Part shown: in pieces, positions 6,695 through 15,245 of the stretch | How the letters are laid out: each line of letters begins with the position of its first letter | How positions within the stretch are numbered: the stretch's first letter is position 1 | Assembly: GCF_009829925.1 (NCBI RefSeq) | Contig: NZ_SNVJ01000013.1 | Location: forward strand, 62,001 to 126,000 | Length of the DNA stretch: 64,000 nt | DNA from: Teichococcus coralli | GTDB lineage: Bacteria; Pseudomonadota; Alphaproteobacteria; Acetobacterales; Acetobacteraceae | Direction of reading: 5' to 3' | Program-made: the position numbers and the translations under genes | Notes under the pieces: generated by a model | The model's database searches: none | Seen by the model: the letters and a program-made list of their open reading frames with translations, nothing else | What the model was told of the DNA's origin: nothing

Positions 6695-8809
6695 TCAGCG
6701 GCGTTTCGGCGTCAGCTCGGCGAGCTGAAGCAGGACGACAAGCTGCATCATCCCGGTCATCCCCGCCTGCCAGGCGGGATTGCGGGCGAGCAGCTCCTCC
6801 AGCTCCGGCACCAGCTGGCGCGCGGTCATGTCGATATCTTCCGGCTGCACGTCGCTGCCGTCCACGACCAGCTCCGCCATCCCCTGGCTGCTTGCCTGCG
6901 AGACGTCCACCTGCGCGCCGCAGAGCGCGATCAGGTAACGCGCCAGCCGGTCGAGATTGGTGGCGCGGCGCATCTGCACCCGCAGCTTCAGCGGCACCGG
7001 GCCGAGATAGCCCGGGTCCTCGATCGCTTCCGGGTCCGCCGGCAGCAGGGAGAAGACGACGTCGGCATGTTCCCGCTGCGGCTGGACGAAGTCCTGGAAG
7101 TCGGGCACCCGCCGCTCGATCGAGGCCAGCACCTTCTCCTGGCTGTGGCCGCGCTGCAGGACGTCCCGCCGCAGCTTGAAGAAGCGGCGCAGCGCCTCGT
7201 CCATGTCGAGATAGATGGCGACGTCCAGCCGCTCGCGCAGCGCGATCGGATAGAGCGCGTGCAGCCCCGTCACCATCACCAGGTCGCTGGCCTGGATGCG
7301 CCGCGGCGGGGTGAAGAGGCCGGTGGCGTGGTCGTAGTGTCGGCAAAGGATCGGCCGCCAGGCGATCAGCTGCAGCGCGTCCCGCGTGAAGGCCTCCAGG
7401 TCGTTGGCGCGCGGGTCCAGGTGGGTGAAGGCCTGCCACAGCTTTCCGCGCCGCTCGAACAGGTGGTAGTCGTCGCCGGAGATGCCGGTGACGGCGCCTT
7501 CGCCGAACAGCCCGGCCATGGCGAGCGCCAGCGTGTCCTTGCCGGTGCCGCTGTCGCCGGCGATGCCGATGGCGAGCGGCCGCTGCGAGAGGCCGAAGAA
7601 GTCGTTCTCCTCCAGCCCGCGGCGCAGCATGTTCAGCGCCAGCACGATGCCGATGCCGGTCAGCACCGAGAAGGCGAAGGAGGTGAGCCGCAGCGCCCAG
7701 GTGGCGTCCTCCGGCATCAGCGGCGTCAGCCCCGGCGCCAGGCCGAGCAGCGGGATGCCCGGCATCGGCGTGACGATCAGCTTGTGCACGATGAAGGCGG
7801 TGGCGAAGGCCATCACCAGCATCGCGCCCCGCCGGCCGGCGCGCAGGCGGTAGGCCACCAGGAAGGGCACCACCCACATGTACCAGCCGACCGCCGAGGG
7901 GGTCAGCAGCAGCACGGCGAGGTAGACGACGCCGAGCACCGTGTAGAGCAGGTTGAAGTTCATCCGCCCGACCTGCCAGGCGCCGTAGAGGCCGAGCAGG
8001 TAGAAGACCGGCATGATGTAGAGCTTGTGGCCGGCGCCGGCGGTGATGTCGACGTCGAGGATCGAGATCATGCCGGGATTGGCGACCAGCAGCTTCGGGT
8101 TCACCAGCAGCATCTGCTGCACCGCCGGCGAGAAGAGCAGCGGCAGCCCGACCAGCACCGCCGAGACGAGGCCGGTGCTCACCAGGAAGCGCGGCAGGGT
8201 GTCGCGGTGGCGCCGGTGGCTCCACAGGAACACCACCAGGAAGGGCAGGATGGCCAGGATGCTGATCTTGGCGCCGATGCCGAGCCCGAGCATCACGCCC
8301 GCCCGCCCGGGCTGGCCCTGCCGCAGCAGCACCAGCGAGAGCACCATCAGCACCGTCGGCACCACGTCGGTGTCGCCGTGCCAGTAGGTGATGAACAGCA
8401 CCAGCGGGGAAAGCCAGTAGGCGAGGAGGAGGCGGTCCTCCGAGCCCTGCTGCATGTGCCGCAGCGCCAGCAGCAGCCCGTAATCCGCCACCAGCAGGCT
8501 GAGGCCGAGGCCGATCTGCGCCAGCGTCGAGCCGCTGCCCGCCACCCAGTCGAACAGCATGCCCACCGCCACGAAGGGCGCGTGGAACAGGTACATCACC
8601 GGCCCGGCGAAGAAGGCGGGCAGCTCGCCCACCTGCTGCAGGTAGCGGCTCCAGGGGTCCAGCGTCGGCGCGGCAAGGCTGCGCGCCATGAACGGCGTGT
8701 ACCAGCCGGCCTGCAGCGCCGGCACCAGCAGCAGGATCGCCGCGATCCGCAGCGCCAGTCCGAGATGGAACCAGGGGTTGCGGCGGAGATCGGTCGGGAT
8801 CAACGCCAC
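6695..8809 (-). CDS. polytopic membrane (GT-C-like) protein fused to a phosphoribulokinase/uridine-kinase domain
   Basis: A 704-residue protein with two parts. Residues about 15-395 form 10 or more membrane segments with GT-C-like landmarks (AGWYTPF near 34; WHGDTDVVPT near 143-152). Residues about 410-600 form a P-loop kinase of the phosphoribulokinase/uridine kinase family: Walker A GIAGDSGTGKDT (415-426), GDDYHLFER, HLDPRANDLEAF, GLHALYP (515-521), FKLRRDVLQRGHSQEKV and SIERRVPDF. A further ~100-residue C-terminal tail follows. The fusion is unusual; kinases of this family are normally soluble. The start is either GTG at 8809 or TTG at 8803, both overlapping the stop of the preceding gene; I used the GTG. 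The kinase could phosphorylate a sugar, polyol or lipid head group at the membrane. Confidence 0.75.
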   Translation of the reverse strand: MALIPTDLRRNPWFHLGLALRIAAILLLVPALQAGWYTPFMARSLAAPTLDPWSRYLQQVGELPAFFAGPVMYLFHAPFVAVGMLFDWVAGSGSTLAQIGLGLSLLVADYGLLLALRHMQQGSEDRLLLAYWLSPLVLFITYWHGDTDVVPTVLMVLSLVLLRQGQPGRAGVMLGLGIGAKISILAILPFLVVFLWSHRRHRDTLPRFLVSTGLVSAVLVGLPLLFSPAVQQMLLVNPKLLVANPGMISILDVDITAGAGHKLYIMPVFYLLGLYGAWQVGRMNFNLLYTVLGVVYLAVLLLTPSAVGWYMWVVPFLVAYRLRAGRRGAMLVMAFATAFIVHKLIVTPMPGIPLLGLAPGLTPLMPEDATWALRLTSFAFSVLTGIGIVLALNMLRRGLEENDFFGLSQRPLAIGIAGDSGTGKDTLALAMAGLFGEGAVTGISGDDYHLFERRGKLWQAFTHLDPRANDLEAFTRDALQLIAWRPILCRHYDHATGLFTPPRRIQASDLVMVTGLHALYPIALRERLDVAIYLDMDEALRRFFKLRRDVLQRGHSQEKVLASIERRVPDFQDFVQPQREHADVVFSLLPADPEAIEDPGYLGPVPLKLRVQMRRATNLDRLARYLIALCGAQVDVSQASSQGMAELVVDGSDVQPEDIDMTARQLVPELEELLARNPAWQAGMTGMMQLVVLLQLAELTPKRR

Positions 8810-9390
8810 TGCTCGGGGCGCTTGGTGCAGACCGCCTCGGCGGTGATCCCCTCGCGCGCCAGCAGCGCGCGCAAGGCGGGGATCTCGTCCTCGCCGGTGC
8901 GGCCCTGCAGCTCGGGCGAGACGAGGCAGAGCTTCAGGCCGGCCTCCTGCAGCCGCGCGGCGTCGCGCCGGTCGAGCGGGAAGCGGGTGAAGCAGTCCAC
9001 CCAGACCCAGTCGATCTTGCCGGCCAGCGTCAGGGCCGTGTCGATCGACTCGAACTCCGAGACGCGCACGGCGCAGCGCCGCTCGCCGCGCCTGGCGGTG
9101 CGCACCAGGAAGGGAAAGGACTGGTCGAGGAAGAAGAAGTCCTCGATGCCGCGCGCGGCCATCAGCGCCAGCAGCCGGTCCTCCAGCCCCTCCTCCTTGA
9201 CGTTGAGGATCAGCGTGCCGTGGCGGTAGGCGGCGAGCCATTCCTCGAAGTCCAGCGCATCCGCCACGAAGGGGTCGTGGTGGATGACGAGCTTCGGCCC
9301 CTGGCTGCGGATGTCCACCTCCACGCCGTGTTCGGTCGGCGTCTCGGCGAGCTGCTCCAGCGTGTTGCGGCGATGCGCGATCAGGATCAT
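8800..9390 (-). CDS. glycerophosphodiester phosphodiesterase-like protein
   Basis: 196 residues resembling a compact GDPD/PI-PLC TIM barrel: MILIAHRRNT (His6, Arg7), GVEVDIRSQG (Glu24, Asp26) and LVIHHDPF (His37-His38-Asp39), which are the usual catalytic and metal positions. No signal peptide, so cytoplasmic. It is shorter than most GDPD enzymes (about 240 or more residues). Lies 28 bp downstream of the tandem nucleotidyltransferase gene and overlaps the kinase-fusion gene, so it belongs to the same pathway. It might act on a phosphodiester-linked polyol precursor or a lipid; this is inference. The ATG at 9390 starts directly on the first beta strand. Confidence 0.75.
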   Translation of the reverse strand: MILIAHRRNTLEQLAETPTEHGVEVDIRSQGPKLVIHHDPFVADALDFEEWLAAYRHGTLILNVKEEGLEDRLLALMAARGIEDFFFLDQSFPFLVRTARRGERRCAVRVSEFESIDTALTLAGKIDWVWVDCFTRFPLDRRDAARLQEAGLKLCLVSPELQGRTGEDEIPALRALLAREGITAEAVCTKRPEQWR

Positions 9391-9418
9391 CGGTCGTGCT
9401 CCGGCGGTGGCGCGGTCG

Positions 9419-11089
9419 TCAGGATGCTTGCCAGGCGGCGGCGCGCGGCGGGCGCGGCGGCCGGGTCGCGGCATGGCGCGCCTCCAGCGCTGCCACGGCC
9501 GGCGCCGGCACGCGGCGGTCGCGCTCCAGCCGGTAGGGGTGCTGCGGCCATTTGTGGAAGCAGGACTGCCAGTATTCGAAGGTGCGCAACTCGTCCGGCG
9601 TGCCCCAGCCGAGGTAGTGCGCCACCTCGAAGAGGCGGCAGTCCAGCCCCAGCGCCACGGCGTCGTTGATGCAGGTGTCGATGTAGAACTCGCCGTTCAC
9701 CCGCGCTTCCCGGCCGATCATCCGCTCCGCCGCGGCGACGAAGTCGCGCGCGCGGCGGAACGTGAAGGCGCCGATGACGATCGGGTCGGTTGCCGGGTCG
9801 CTCAGCGGCTCCTTCACCGCCACCCGGCGGATGCGCCCCTCCTCGCCGGCCTCGATCCAGCCGTAGGCGGTGGGCTTGCGCTTGGCGGCGGGATGGCCGC
9901 GCACGCCCCAGACCAGCACGTCCGGCCCGCCCTCGGCCATCAGGTCGGCAAAGGCGTCGGCGTCGAACAGCACGCCGTTGTCGCAGGCGCCGATGGTCAG
10001 CGGCCGTTCGGGGTTCAGCCCCTCCATCCCGGCGAGGCAGGTGCGCGCCTGGCCGTCGGTCAGCGTGTCGAGCAGCACCGTCTCGCAGCCCGGCACGCCG
10101 GCCGCCAGCGCCGCGGTGATGGCGTCGAGCGCGGGCAGGTCGCGCCGCAGGATGAAGCGCGTGCGCGGCGCGAAGGGCAGGTCGGCGGCGGCCTGCACCG
10201 CCATCGGCCGGCCGGAGACGGCGATCAGCGGCTTCGGCTCGTCGTAGCCGGCATCGCGGAAGCGCTGCCCGGCGCCGGCCATCGGCACCAGCACGGTGCC
10301 TTCCTGGGCGGGCGGCATCGGCGCGTCCACCAGGCCGGCGAAGGCGCGCGACCAGCGCTGGTACTCCTCCAGGTCGGCCGGCGTGCCCCACTGCATGAAG
10401 TGCTGCAGCGGATAGACCGCGACCGGCAGCCCGTCGGCGAAGATCGGCTTGTAGACCAGGCTGGCGTAGTACTCGCCGTTCACCTGGATCTGCTGCCGCA
10501 TCGTCTCCTCGCAGTATTTCCGCATCAGCGCGGCGGAGGCGAAGTAGTAGGTGCCGCTGGAGGCGTATTCCTCCATCGGCCGGTCGGTGAAGGGCTGCTT
10601 CTCCTGGATGTCCTTCGCCCAGCCGTTCTCCTCGCGCAGATAGGCGTAGAAGGTGGAGCCGAGCGAGTGCGGGTGGAAGCCGCGATAGGCGGGGATGGCG
10701 CCGGCGCAGTTGGTCTCCTGCACGAAGGCCTTGAAGTCCTGCCAGTCCCAGAAACAGGTGAAGTCGCAGTAGTTCACCACCACCGGCCGGTCCGGGTCGA
10801 GCCCGTCGGCCGCCTGCAGCACGGCGTGCACCGGGCCGAGCTTGTGCGGCGCGATGCCCAGGATGCGCCCGGTGGGGCAGAGCTGCCGCAGGATCGCCTC
10901 CATCCGGTAGGAGGGCTCGGCGAGGTGGTCGGCGTTGCAGATGAAGGTGACGTCGGCCTCGCCCGGGAAGAGGTCCAGCACATGGGCGATGATCGGCTTG
11001 CCGTCCACCTCGATGAGCGGCTTCGGCACGGCATAGCCCGCGCGCCGGAAGCGCTCGCCGAAGCCGGACATCGGGATGACGATCTGCAT
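9419..11089 (-). CDS. tandem (two-domain) sugar-phosphate nucleotidyltransferase
   Basis: About 556 residues containing two NTP-transferase domains in a row. Domain 1 (about 1-265) opens with IVIPMSGFGERFRRAGYAVPK and PLIEVDGKP; domain 2 (about 268-520) opens with VLVPMAGAGQRFRDAGY and EPKPLIAVSGRP. Both keep the G-x-G-x-R-F...PKP-L nucleotide-binding signature, and both end with a matching block (HFMQWGTPADL and HYLGWGTPDEL). The protein therefore looks like an internal duplication in which both halves may be active, or one may be regulatory. It would activate a phosphorylated sugar or polyol with an NTP. Start: ATG at 11089; a GTG at 11107 overlapping the aldolase stop is possible. Confidence 0.8.
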   Translation of the reverse strand: MQIVIPMSGFGERFRRAGYAVPKPLIEVDGKPIIAHVLDLFPGEADVTFICNADHLAEPSYRMEAILRQLCPTGRILGIAPHKLGPVHAVLQAADGLDPDRPVVVNYCDFTCFWDWQDFKAFVQETNCAGAIPAYRGFHPHSLGSTFYAYLREENGWAKDIQEKQPFTDRPMEEYASSGTYYFASAALMRKYCEETMRQQIQVNGEYYASLVYKPIFADGLPVAVYPLQHFMQWGTPADLEEYQRWSRAFAGLVDAPMPPAQEGTVLVPMAGAGQRFRDAGYDEPKPLIAVSGRPMAVQAAADLPFAPRTRFILRRDLPALDAITAALAAGVPGCETVLLDTLTDGQARTCLAGMEGLNPERPLTIGACDNGVLFDADAFADLMAEGGPDVLVWGVRGHPAAKRKPTAYGWIEAGEEGRIRRVAVKEPLSDPATDPIVIGAFTFRRARDFVAAAERMIGREARVNGEFYIDTCINDAVALGLDCRLFEVAHYLGWGTPDELRTFEYWQSCFHKWPQHPYRLERDRRVPAPAVAALEARHAATRPPRPPRAAAWQAS

Positions 11090-11103
11090 GGGGGGTGGTT
11101 CCG

Positions 11104-12150
11104 TCACTGTTCGGCGGTGTTGAGCGACTGGCGGTATTTCTCGGCGTCCCAGTCCAGCAGCTCGGCTTCCTGCCCGGCGCTCAGGAAGACCAGCGGCGCG
11201 GCCGGGTCAAGCCGCGGCAGCACCAGGCCGAGGCAGGCCGCCATCTCCTCGGCGCCGGCCCCGAGATCGGCGCGCAACAGCGCGCCGGCGCCCTCGACCA
11301 GCAGGAGCGCAGGCAGGTGCCCGCCGGCGGCCGCCAGCCAGGGCTCGGCCCGCTCCGGCGGCAGCACGGGAAGCGGCGAGGCTCCCAGGAACACAACATG
11401 GTCCGGGTAGAGCGACCCGCGCCCCGCGGCCGCGGCGCTGGCCGGATCGGTGGCGGCGGCATGCGCCTCGGCCAGCCGCGCCGGCCGGTATCGCCCGGCC
11501 GAGCGGGCGGCGAGCCGCTCCAGGGCCGGCAGGTCCGCCGCCGGCGCCGGGCGGGCGGGAACCGCCAGCCGGCGCTCGACCTCCGCCAGCAGCGCTTCGG
11601 CGGCCTCGGTGCTCCCGGCCCCCACCACCAGCCCGTGGTTGCCCAGCACCAGCACGTCCGGCGCCCCTTGCAGCCGCGCCTGCACCGCGCGGGTCAGCGG
11701 CAGGCCGGGCTTGGCATAGGGCACCCAGGCCCAGCGCAGCCCCTCCAGCCGCTCCGCCACCAGCTCCGGCCCGTCGCGCCGCACCGCGAAGGCGATGGCG
11801 TTCACGGAATGCACGTGCACCACCACCGCATGCGGCAGCAGCGCGTGCAGCGTCGTCTCGATCGAGGGGCGCAGGGCGCCGGCGGGGTCGAGCCGCGCCG
11901 GCATGGCCGGCTCCGCCTCGTCCGCGGCCATGCGCCGCCGCAGCTCGGCCAGGTCGAGGCCCACGAAGATCGGCTGGCGCTCCGCCGCGGCGAGCCAGGT
12001 GCCGGAGGCCTTCACCCACAGCTCCGCGTCGCCGCGCTTGAGCGAGGTATTGCCGCCGGCGCCCTGGATGAGGCTGCGCTCCGCCCCCAGCCGCGCCGAA
12101 AGGGCGGCCAGTGCGGAGAGCGCGGGGTCGGTGAGGGGCGCGCCACTCAT
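11104..12150 (-). CDS. class II aldolase/adducin-family protein
   Basis: 348 residues with the class II aldolase hallmarks: GAGGNTS near residue 30 (phosphate binding), VVVHVHSVNAIAF (two metal His) and VLVLGNHGLVVG (third metal His). The family (fuculose-1-phosphate and ribulose-5-phosphate-type enzymes) catalyses zinc-dependent aldol cleavage or epimerisation of small sugar phosphates. The C-terminal ~130 residues extend beyond the usual ~220-residue aldolase core and have no motif I recognise. Directly followed by the nucleotidyltransferase gene, so it probably makes or trims its sugar-phosphate substrate. Start: the ATG at 12150; an ATG at 12174 is in frame. Confidence 0.8.
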   Translation of the reverse strand: MSGAPLTDPALSALAALSARLGAERSLIQGAGGNTSLKRGDAELWVKASGTWLAAAERQPIFVGLDLAELRRRMAADEAEPAMPARLDPAGALRPSIETTLHALLPHAVVVHVHSVNAIAFAVRRDGPELVAERLEGLRWAWVPYAKPGLPLTRAVQARLQGAPDVLVLGNHGLVVGAGSTEAAEALLAEVERRLAVPARPAPAADLPALERLAARSAGRYRPARLAEAHAAATDPASAAAAGRGSLYPDHVVFLGASPLPVLPPERAEPWLAAAGGHLPALLLVEGAGALLRADLGAGAEEMAACLGLVLPRLDPAAPLVFLSAGQEAELLDWDAEKYRQSLNTAEQ

Positions 12151-12270
12151 CGCCACGCACCGTTTGCCGGACACGCGGCGCCCGCCGCCCCGAAGGAAGG
12201 GCGCAGGGCGCGCGCGGCCGGCTCGGGCCTCGGTTCCGTCATTGCGGTTTATCCTGCTGAAGTCGTGGGG
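12151..12270. other. 120-bp gap inside the polysaccharide operon
   Basis: This is the only sizeable break between genes in the minus-strand operon from 16108 to 3448. A possible internal promoter for the aldolase-to-flippase genes could sit here (AT-richer patch about 12236-12262). I see no clear terminator hairpin with a T run. Confidence 0.3.
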
Positions 12271-13533
12271 TCAGGCTCGATCGCCGCTGACCGTCTCCTT
12301 GACACGGGTAGGACTGCCATGGATCGCCGCGGCGCCTTCGGCGCCCGCTTGCGGCCCTTCCTGCCGCGCGAGAATGGCATCACGAAGGCAGCGGCCGCGC
12401 TCACGCCAGTCGAAGGCGTGCTCGGCCGCGCTGAAAGCCCGCTGCTGCTGCGCATTGAGCGTCGCCATGTCGTCGATCCGCCGCAGCACGCGCTCCAGCA
12501 GCCCGTCCAGGTCCGGCTCCAGCAGCATCTCGGCCTGCACCGCGTCCGGCAGGCCGCTGGCGCAGACGGAAAGCGCCGCGACCGGCACGCGGTTGAACAC
12601 GTATTCCAGCAGCTTCATCTTGAAGCCGCCGCCGATCGGCTCCGCCAGCACCGCCATGCGCGCACCGGCCAGATGCGGCGCGGGATCCTCCACGAAGCCG
12701 GTGAAGCGCGCCGCCTTGTAGCGGCCTTCCAGCGTGCGGCGAAGCTCGTCCGGCATGTCGCCGACCACCTGGATGGCCACGCCCGCGCGCGCCAGCACCG
12801 GGTCGGCCTTGTCCAGGAAGATGCGCAGGTTCGCCTGCTTGGCCGACCAGCGATAGGAGCCGAACAGCACCACCGCGCGCGGCGTCTCCGGCGTGATGCT
12901 GCGCGCGGCCACGCGCACGCCGTCGTAGCCCGGCACCAGCGGCAGCATGGCGACGCCCGGCGCGTTGGCGGCGAAGAGCTCCGCATCCGCCTGGGTGATG
13001 GTGGTGACGAGGTCGCTCTGCCGTGCGATCCAGCGCTCGAACCAGCGCGTCTTCAGCCAGTTCTGCGCGAGGTAGAGGCGCTTGCCGGCCGAGTTGCCGG
13101 AATCGCGCCACTGCATCTCGGTCACGCTTTCCTCATGGTCATGCGTGACGAAGACGAAGACCGGATTGCTGCCGGCGAAGAGGTGGCGGTGCCGCAGCAC
13201 CCAGCCCATGCCGTACTGGTCCACCACCACGGCCTGCCAGGGCCCCTGCCGCGCCAGCTTCGCCAGCTCGGCGCGATAGGAGGCCGTGTCGTGCCGCGCG
13301 GCGACCAGCGGCATCCGGCTGGCCAGCGCCGGCAGCCGCGCGCGCGGCGCGCCGGGCACGGTGTGCCAGGTGATCCCCGGCATCGGCTGCGGCGGCACCT
13401 CGGCGGCGTAGCCGGCGAAGGTGACCTCCACGCCGGCGCCGGCCAGCGCGCCGGCCAGCTTGGCCGTGTAGATGCGGTCCCCCGCGGTCCAGGGAAAGGG
13501 AAGGGCACGGGCGAGCCAGAGGCAACGGGTCAT
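12271..13533 (-). CDS. glycosyltransferase family 4-like
   Basis: 420 residues with the GT-B layout: N-terminal domain starting LWLARALPFPWTAGDRIYTA and C-terminal donor domain with VVLFGSYRWSAKQANLRIF, VVGDMPDEL, FTGFVEDPAPHLAGARMAV and EPIGGGFKMKLLEYVFNRVP, the last resembling the E-x7-E donor-binding region of GT4 enzymes. It should add one sugar to the lipid-linked repeat unit on the cytoplasmic face. The start ATG at 13533 overlaps the stop of the GMC oxidoreductase gene (ATGA). The WSAKQANLRIF block is typical of a bacterial EPS GT4 subgroup. Donor sugar unknown. Confidence 0.85.
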   Translation of the reverse strand: MTRCLWLARALPFPWTAGDRIYTAKLAGALAGAGVEVTFAGYAAEVPPQPMPGITWHTVPGAPRARLPALASRMPLVAARHDTASYRAELAKLARQGPWQAVVVDQYGMGWVLRHRHLFAGSNPVFVFVTHDHEESVTEMQWRDSGNSAGKRLYLAQNWLKTRWFERWIARQSDLVTTITQADAELFAANAPGVAMLPLVPGYDGVRVAARSITPETPRAVVLFGSYRWSAKQANLRIFLDKADPVLARAGVAIQVVGDMPDELRRTLEGRYKAARFTGFVEDPAPHLAGARMAVLAEPIGGGFKMKLLEYVFNRVPVAALSVCASGLPDAVQAEMLLEPDLDGLLERVLRRIDDMATLNAQQQRAFSAAEHAFDWRERGRCLRDAILARQEGPQAGAEGAAAIHGSPTRVKETVSGDRA

Positions 13534-15245
13534 TCGGCAAGCTCCGCCAGCCGGCCGGCCGCCGGCGCGGCATCCCGCGCCGCCTCGGCCTTCAGGTGGT
13601 CCGCCAGCCGCAGCGCCAGGGCGACAATGGTCAGCGTCGGGTTGGCATGGCTGCAGGTCGGGAACACCGCGGAGCTGGCGATGTAGAGGTTGGGCACGCC
13701 ATGCACGGCGCAGTTGGCGTCCACCACGCCCTGGCGCGGCGACTCCGCCATGCGCGCGGTGCCGATATGGTGGCCGCCGACAGGCGTGGAGGCGCGCACC
13801 TCGGCCTCGAGGGTGGCGTCGTCGAAGTCCAGCCGCGCCACGCCGGAGCGGGCAAAGGCGTCGCGCGCCAGGCGCATGGTGCGCACCAGGCTGTCCACAT
13901 CCGCCGGGTGCAGCCGCCAGTCCACCCGCAGGCGCGGCAGGCCGAAGGCGTCCTTCTCCTGCCCGAGGGTGACGCGGCTGTCCGGGTTCGGCACCTGCTC
14001 GGCATTCACGTCGAGCGGATAGCTGCCGTCGCGCGCGCGCACCACCACGAAGGGCAGCTTGCGGCTGGCGAAGGTGCGCTTGCGCAGCCATTTCTGGCCG
14101 AAGTTGAGCACGCCCGGCGAGTCCCGCAGCACATTCGCCGCATGCGCGAGCCAGAACCGCGTATCGCGCGTCATGCGGCCGCGATTGGCGATCTCGATGG
14201 TCGCCAGCTTGCGGCGGTATTCCGGCAGGATGGCGTCCTTCACCAGGTACATGGCGGAAAGCACGCCGCTGCCATGCGCGGGATCGGCGATCAGCGGGTA
14301 GTGCAGGCGGAAGATGGTGTTGAGCAGCCCCTCGCGCCGCTGCGCCGCCTCGGAAAGGCCGAACTTGCGGCGGACATAGGTGCCGTCGGCGGTGACCTCG
14401 AAATCCAGCGCGACGGGTCGGTCCGCCGGCAGCAGGCGCAGCCGGCCCAGCGTGTTCTCGGCATGGCACATGTAGAAGCGGCCGAGCGCGCCGCCCTCGT
14501 TGCCCAGCCCGCCGCGGCGGGAGGCATCGGAAGCCATCAGCAGCCGCGGCACGTCCAGGCCACCGGTGGCCAGCACGTAGCGCCGCGCCCTGACGGTGAA
14601 GCCGCGCCCCGGCGCGCTGGCGCCTTCCAGCACCTCCACCGGCCCGCCATCCGCCACCAGCCGCACCGCATGGGCGTTCAACAGCACGCGCACCCGCGGC
14701 GAGGCCGCCAGCTGCGCGGCATTGGCCTTGCCGAAATCCGTCGGCCGGCTGAAGCGCTCGACGCGGTCCGCCGTGATGTCCGGGTCGTGGAAGCCGGCGA
14801 TGGTGGGCGGCGCCTCCGGCCCCAGCGCCTCCGGCACGCCATAGGCATAGGCACCGGCCTCGAAATACGCCTGCGCTTTCGGGTACCAGGCGCTGAGCGC
14901 CTCCCAGCCGATCGGCCAGCCGCTTTCCGGCACCCAGGCGCGGCGCTCCAGGTCGATCGGATCGAACGGCACGCAGCGGCCGCCCCAGATCGAGGTGGCG
15001 CCGCCCAGCACGCGGCGGCGGTACATGTGCGGCGGCGAATGCACGCTGCCTTCCGCGACCTCGCCGCTCAGCCCATCCTGCGCGGCGGCGTCGAACTTGC
15101 GGCCACCGGCCTCCAGCAGCAGCACGGAAAGGCCGGAGCCCTCCAGTGCGCAGGCCAGCGAAATCCCCGCCGCGCCGCCGCCGGCGATGCAGAGATCCGC
15201 CTCCAGCACGGCGCCGGGGGGAAGGGAGAGAGCGTCAAGGATCAC
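13530..15245 (-). CDS. GMC-family FAD-dependent oxidoreductase
   Basis: 571 residues. Dinucleotide-binding motif LCIAGGGAAGISLACAL near the N-terminus (FAD), GGATSIWGGRCVPFD (substrate-side loop typical of the GMC family), YVLATGGLDVPRLL, and the C-terminal catalytic block GGHHIGTARM followed by a second nucleotide-contact region (SSAVFPTCSHANPTLTIVALA). These enzymes oxidise an alcohol group on sugars or sterols. In a polysaccharide operon it could oxidise a sugar of the repeat unit or a precursor. Start is GTG at 15245, overlapping the aldo/keto reductase stop (GTGA). No signal peptide, so cytoplasmic. Confidence 0.9.
   Translation of the reverse strand: MILDALSLPPGAVLEADLCIAGGGAAGISLACALEGSGLSVLLLEAGGRKFDAAAQDGLSGEVAEGSVHSPPHMYRRRVLGGATSIWGGRCVPFDPIDLERRAWVPESGWPIGWEALSAWYPKAQAYFEAGAYAYGVPEALGPEAPPTIAGFHDPDITADRVERFSRPTDFGKANAAQLAASPRVRVLLNAHAVRLVADGGPVEVLEGASAPGRGFTVRARRYVLATGGLDVPRLLMASDASRRGGLGNEGGALGRFYMCHAENTLGRLRLLPADRPVALDFEVTADGTYVRRKFGLSEAAQRREGLLNTIFRLHYPLIADPAHGSGVLSAMYLVKDAILPEYRRKLATIEIANRGRMTRDTRFWLAHAANVLRDSPGVLNFGQKWLRKRTFASRKLPFVVVRARDGSYPLDVNAEQVPNPDSRVTLGQEKDAFGLPRLRVDWRLHPADVDSLVRTMRLARDAFARSGVARLDFDDATLEAEVRASTPVGGHHIGTARMAESPRQGVVDANCAVHGVPNLYIASSAVFPTCSHANPTLTIVALALRLADHLKAEAARDAAPAAGRLAELAE

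Noticed and set aside
5909..9229. 1106-codon plus-strand open frame opposite the HAD and kinase-fusion genes
   Set aside because: Composition (Arg, Gln, His, Val rich) and lack of motifs show it is an antisense shadow of the real minus-strand genes.
9387..10391. Alternative minus-strand frame overlapping the second nucleotidyltransferase domain
   Set aside because: It is a shifted reading of the real frame and has no motif; the tandem-domain frame continues through without interruption.
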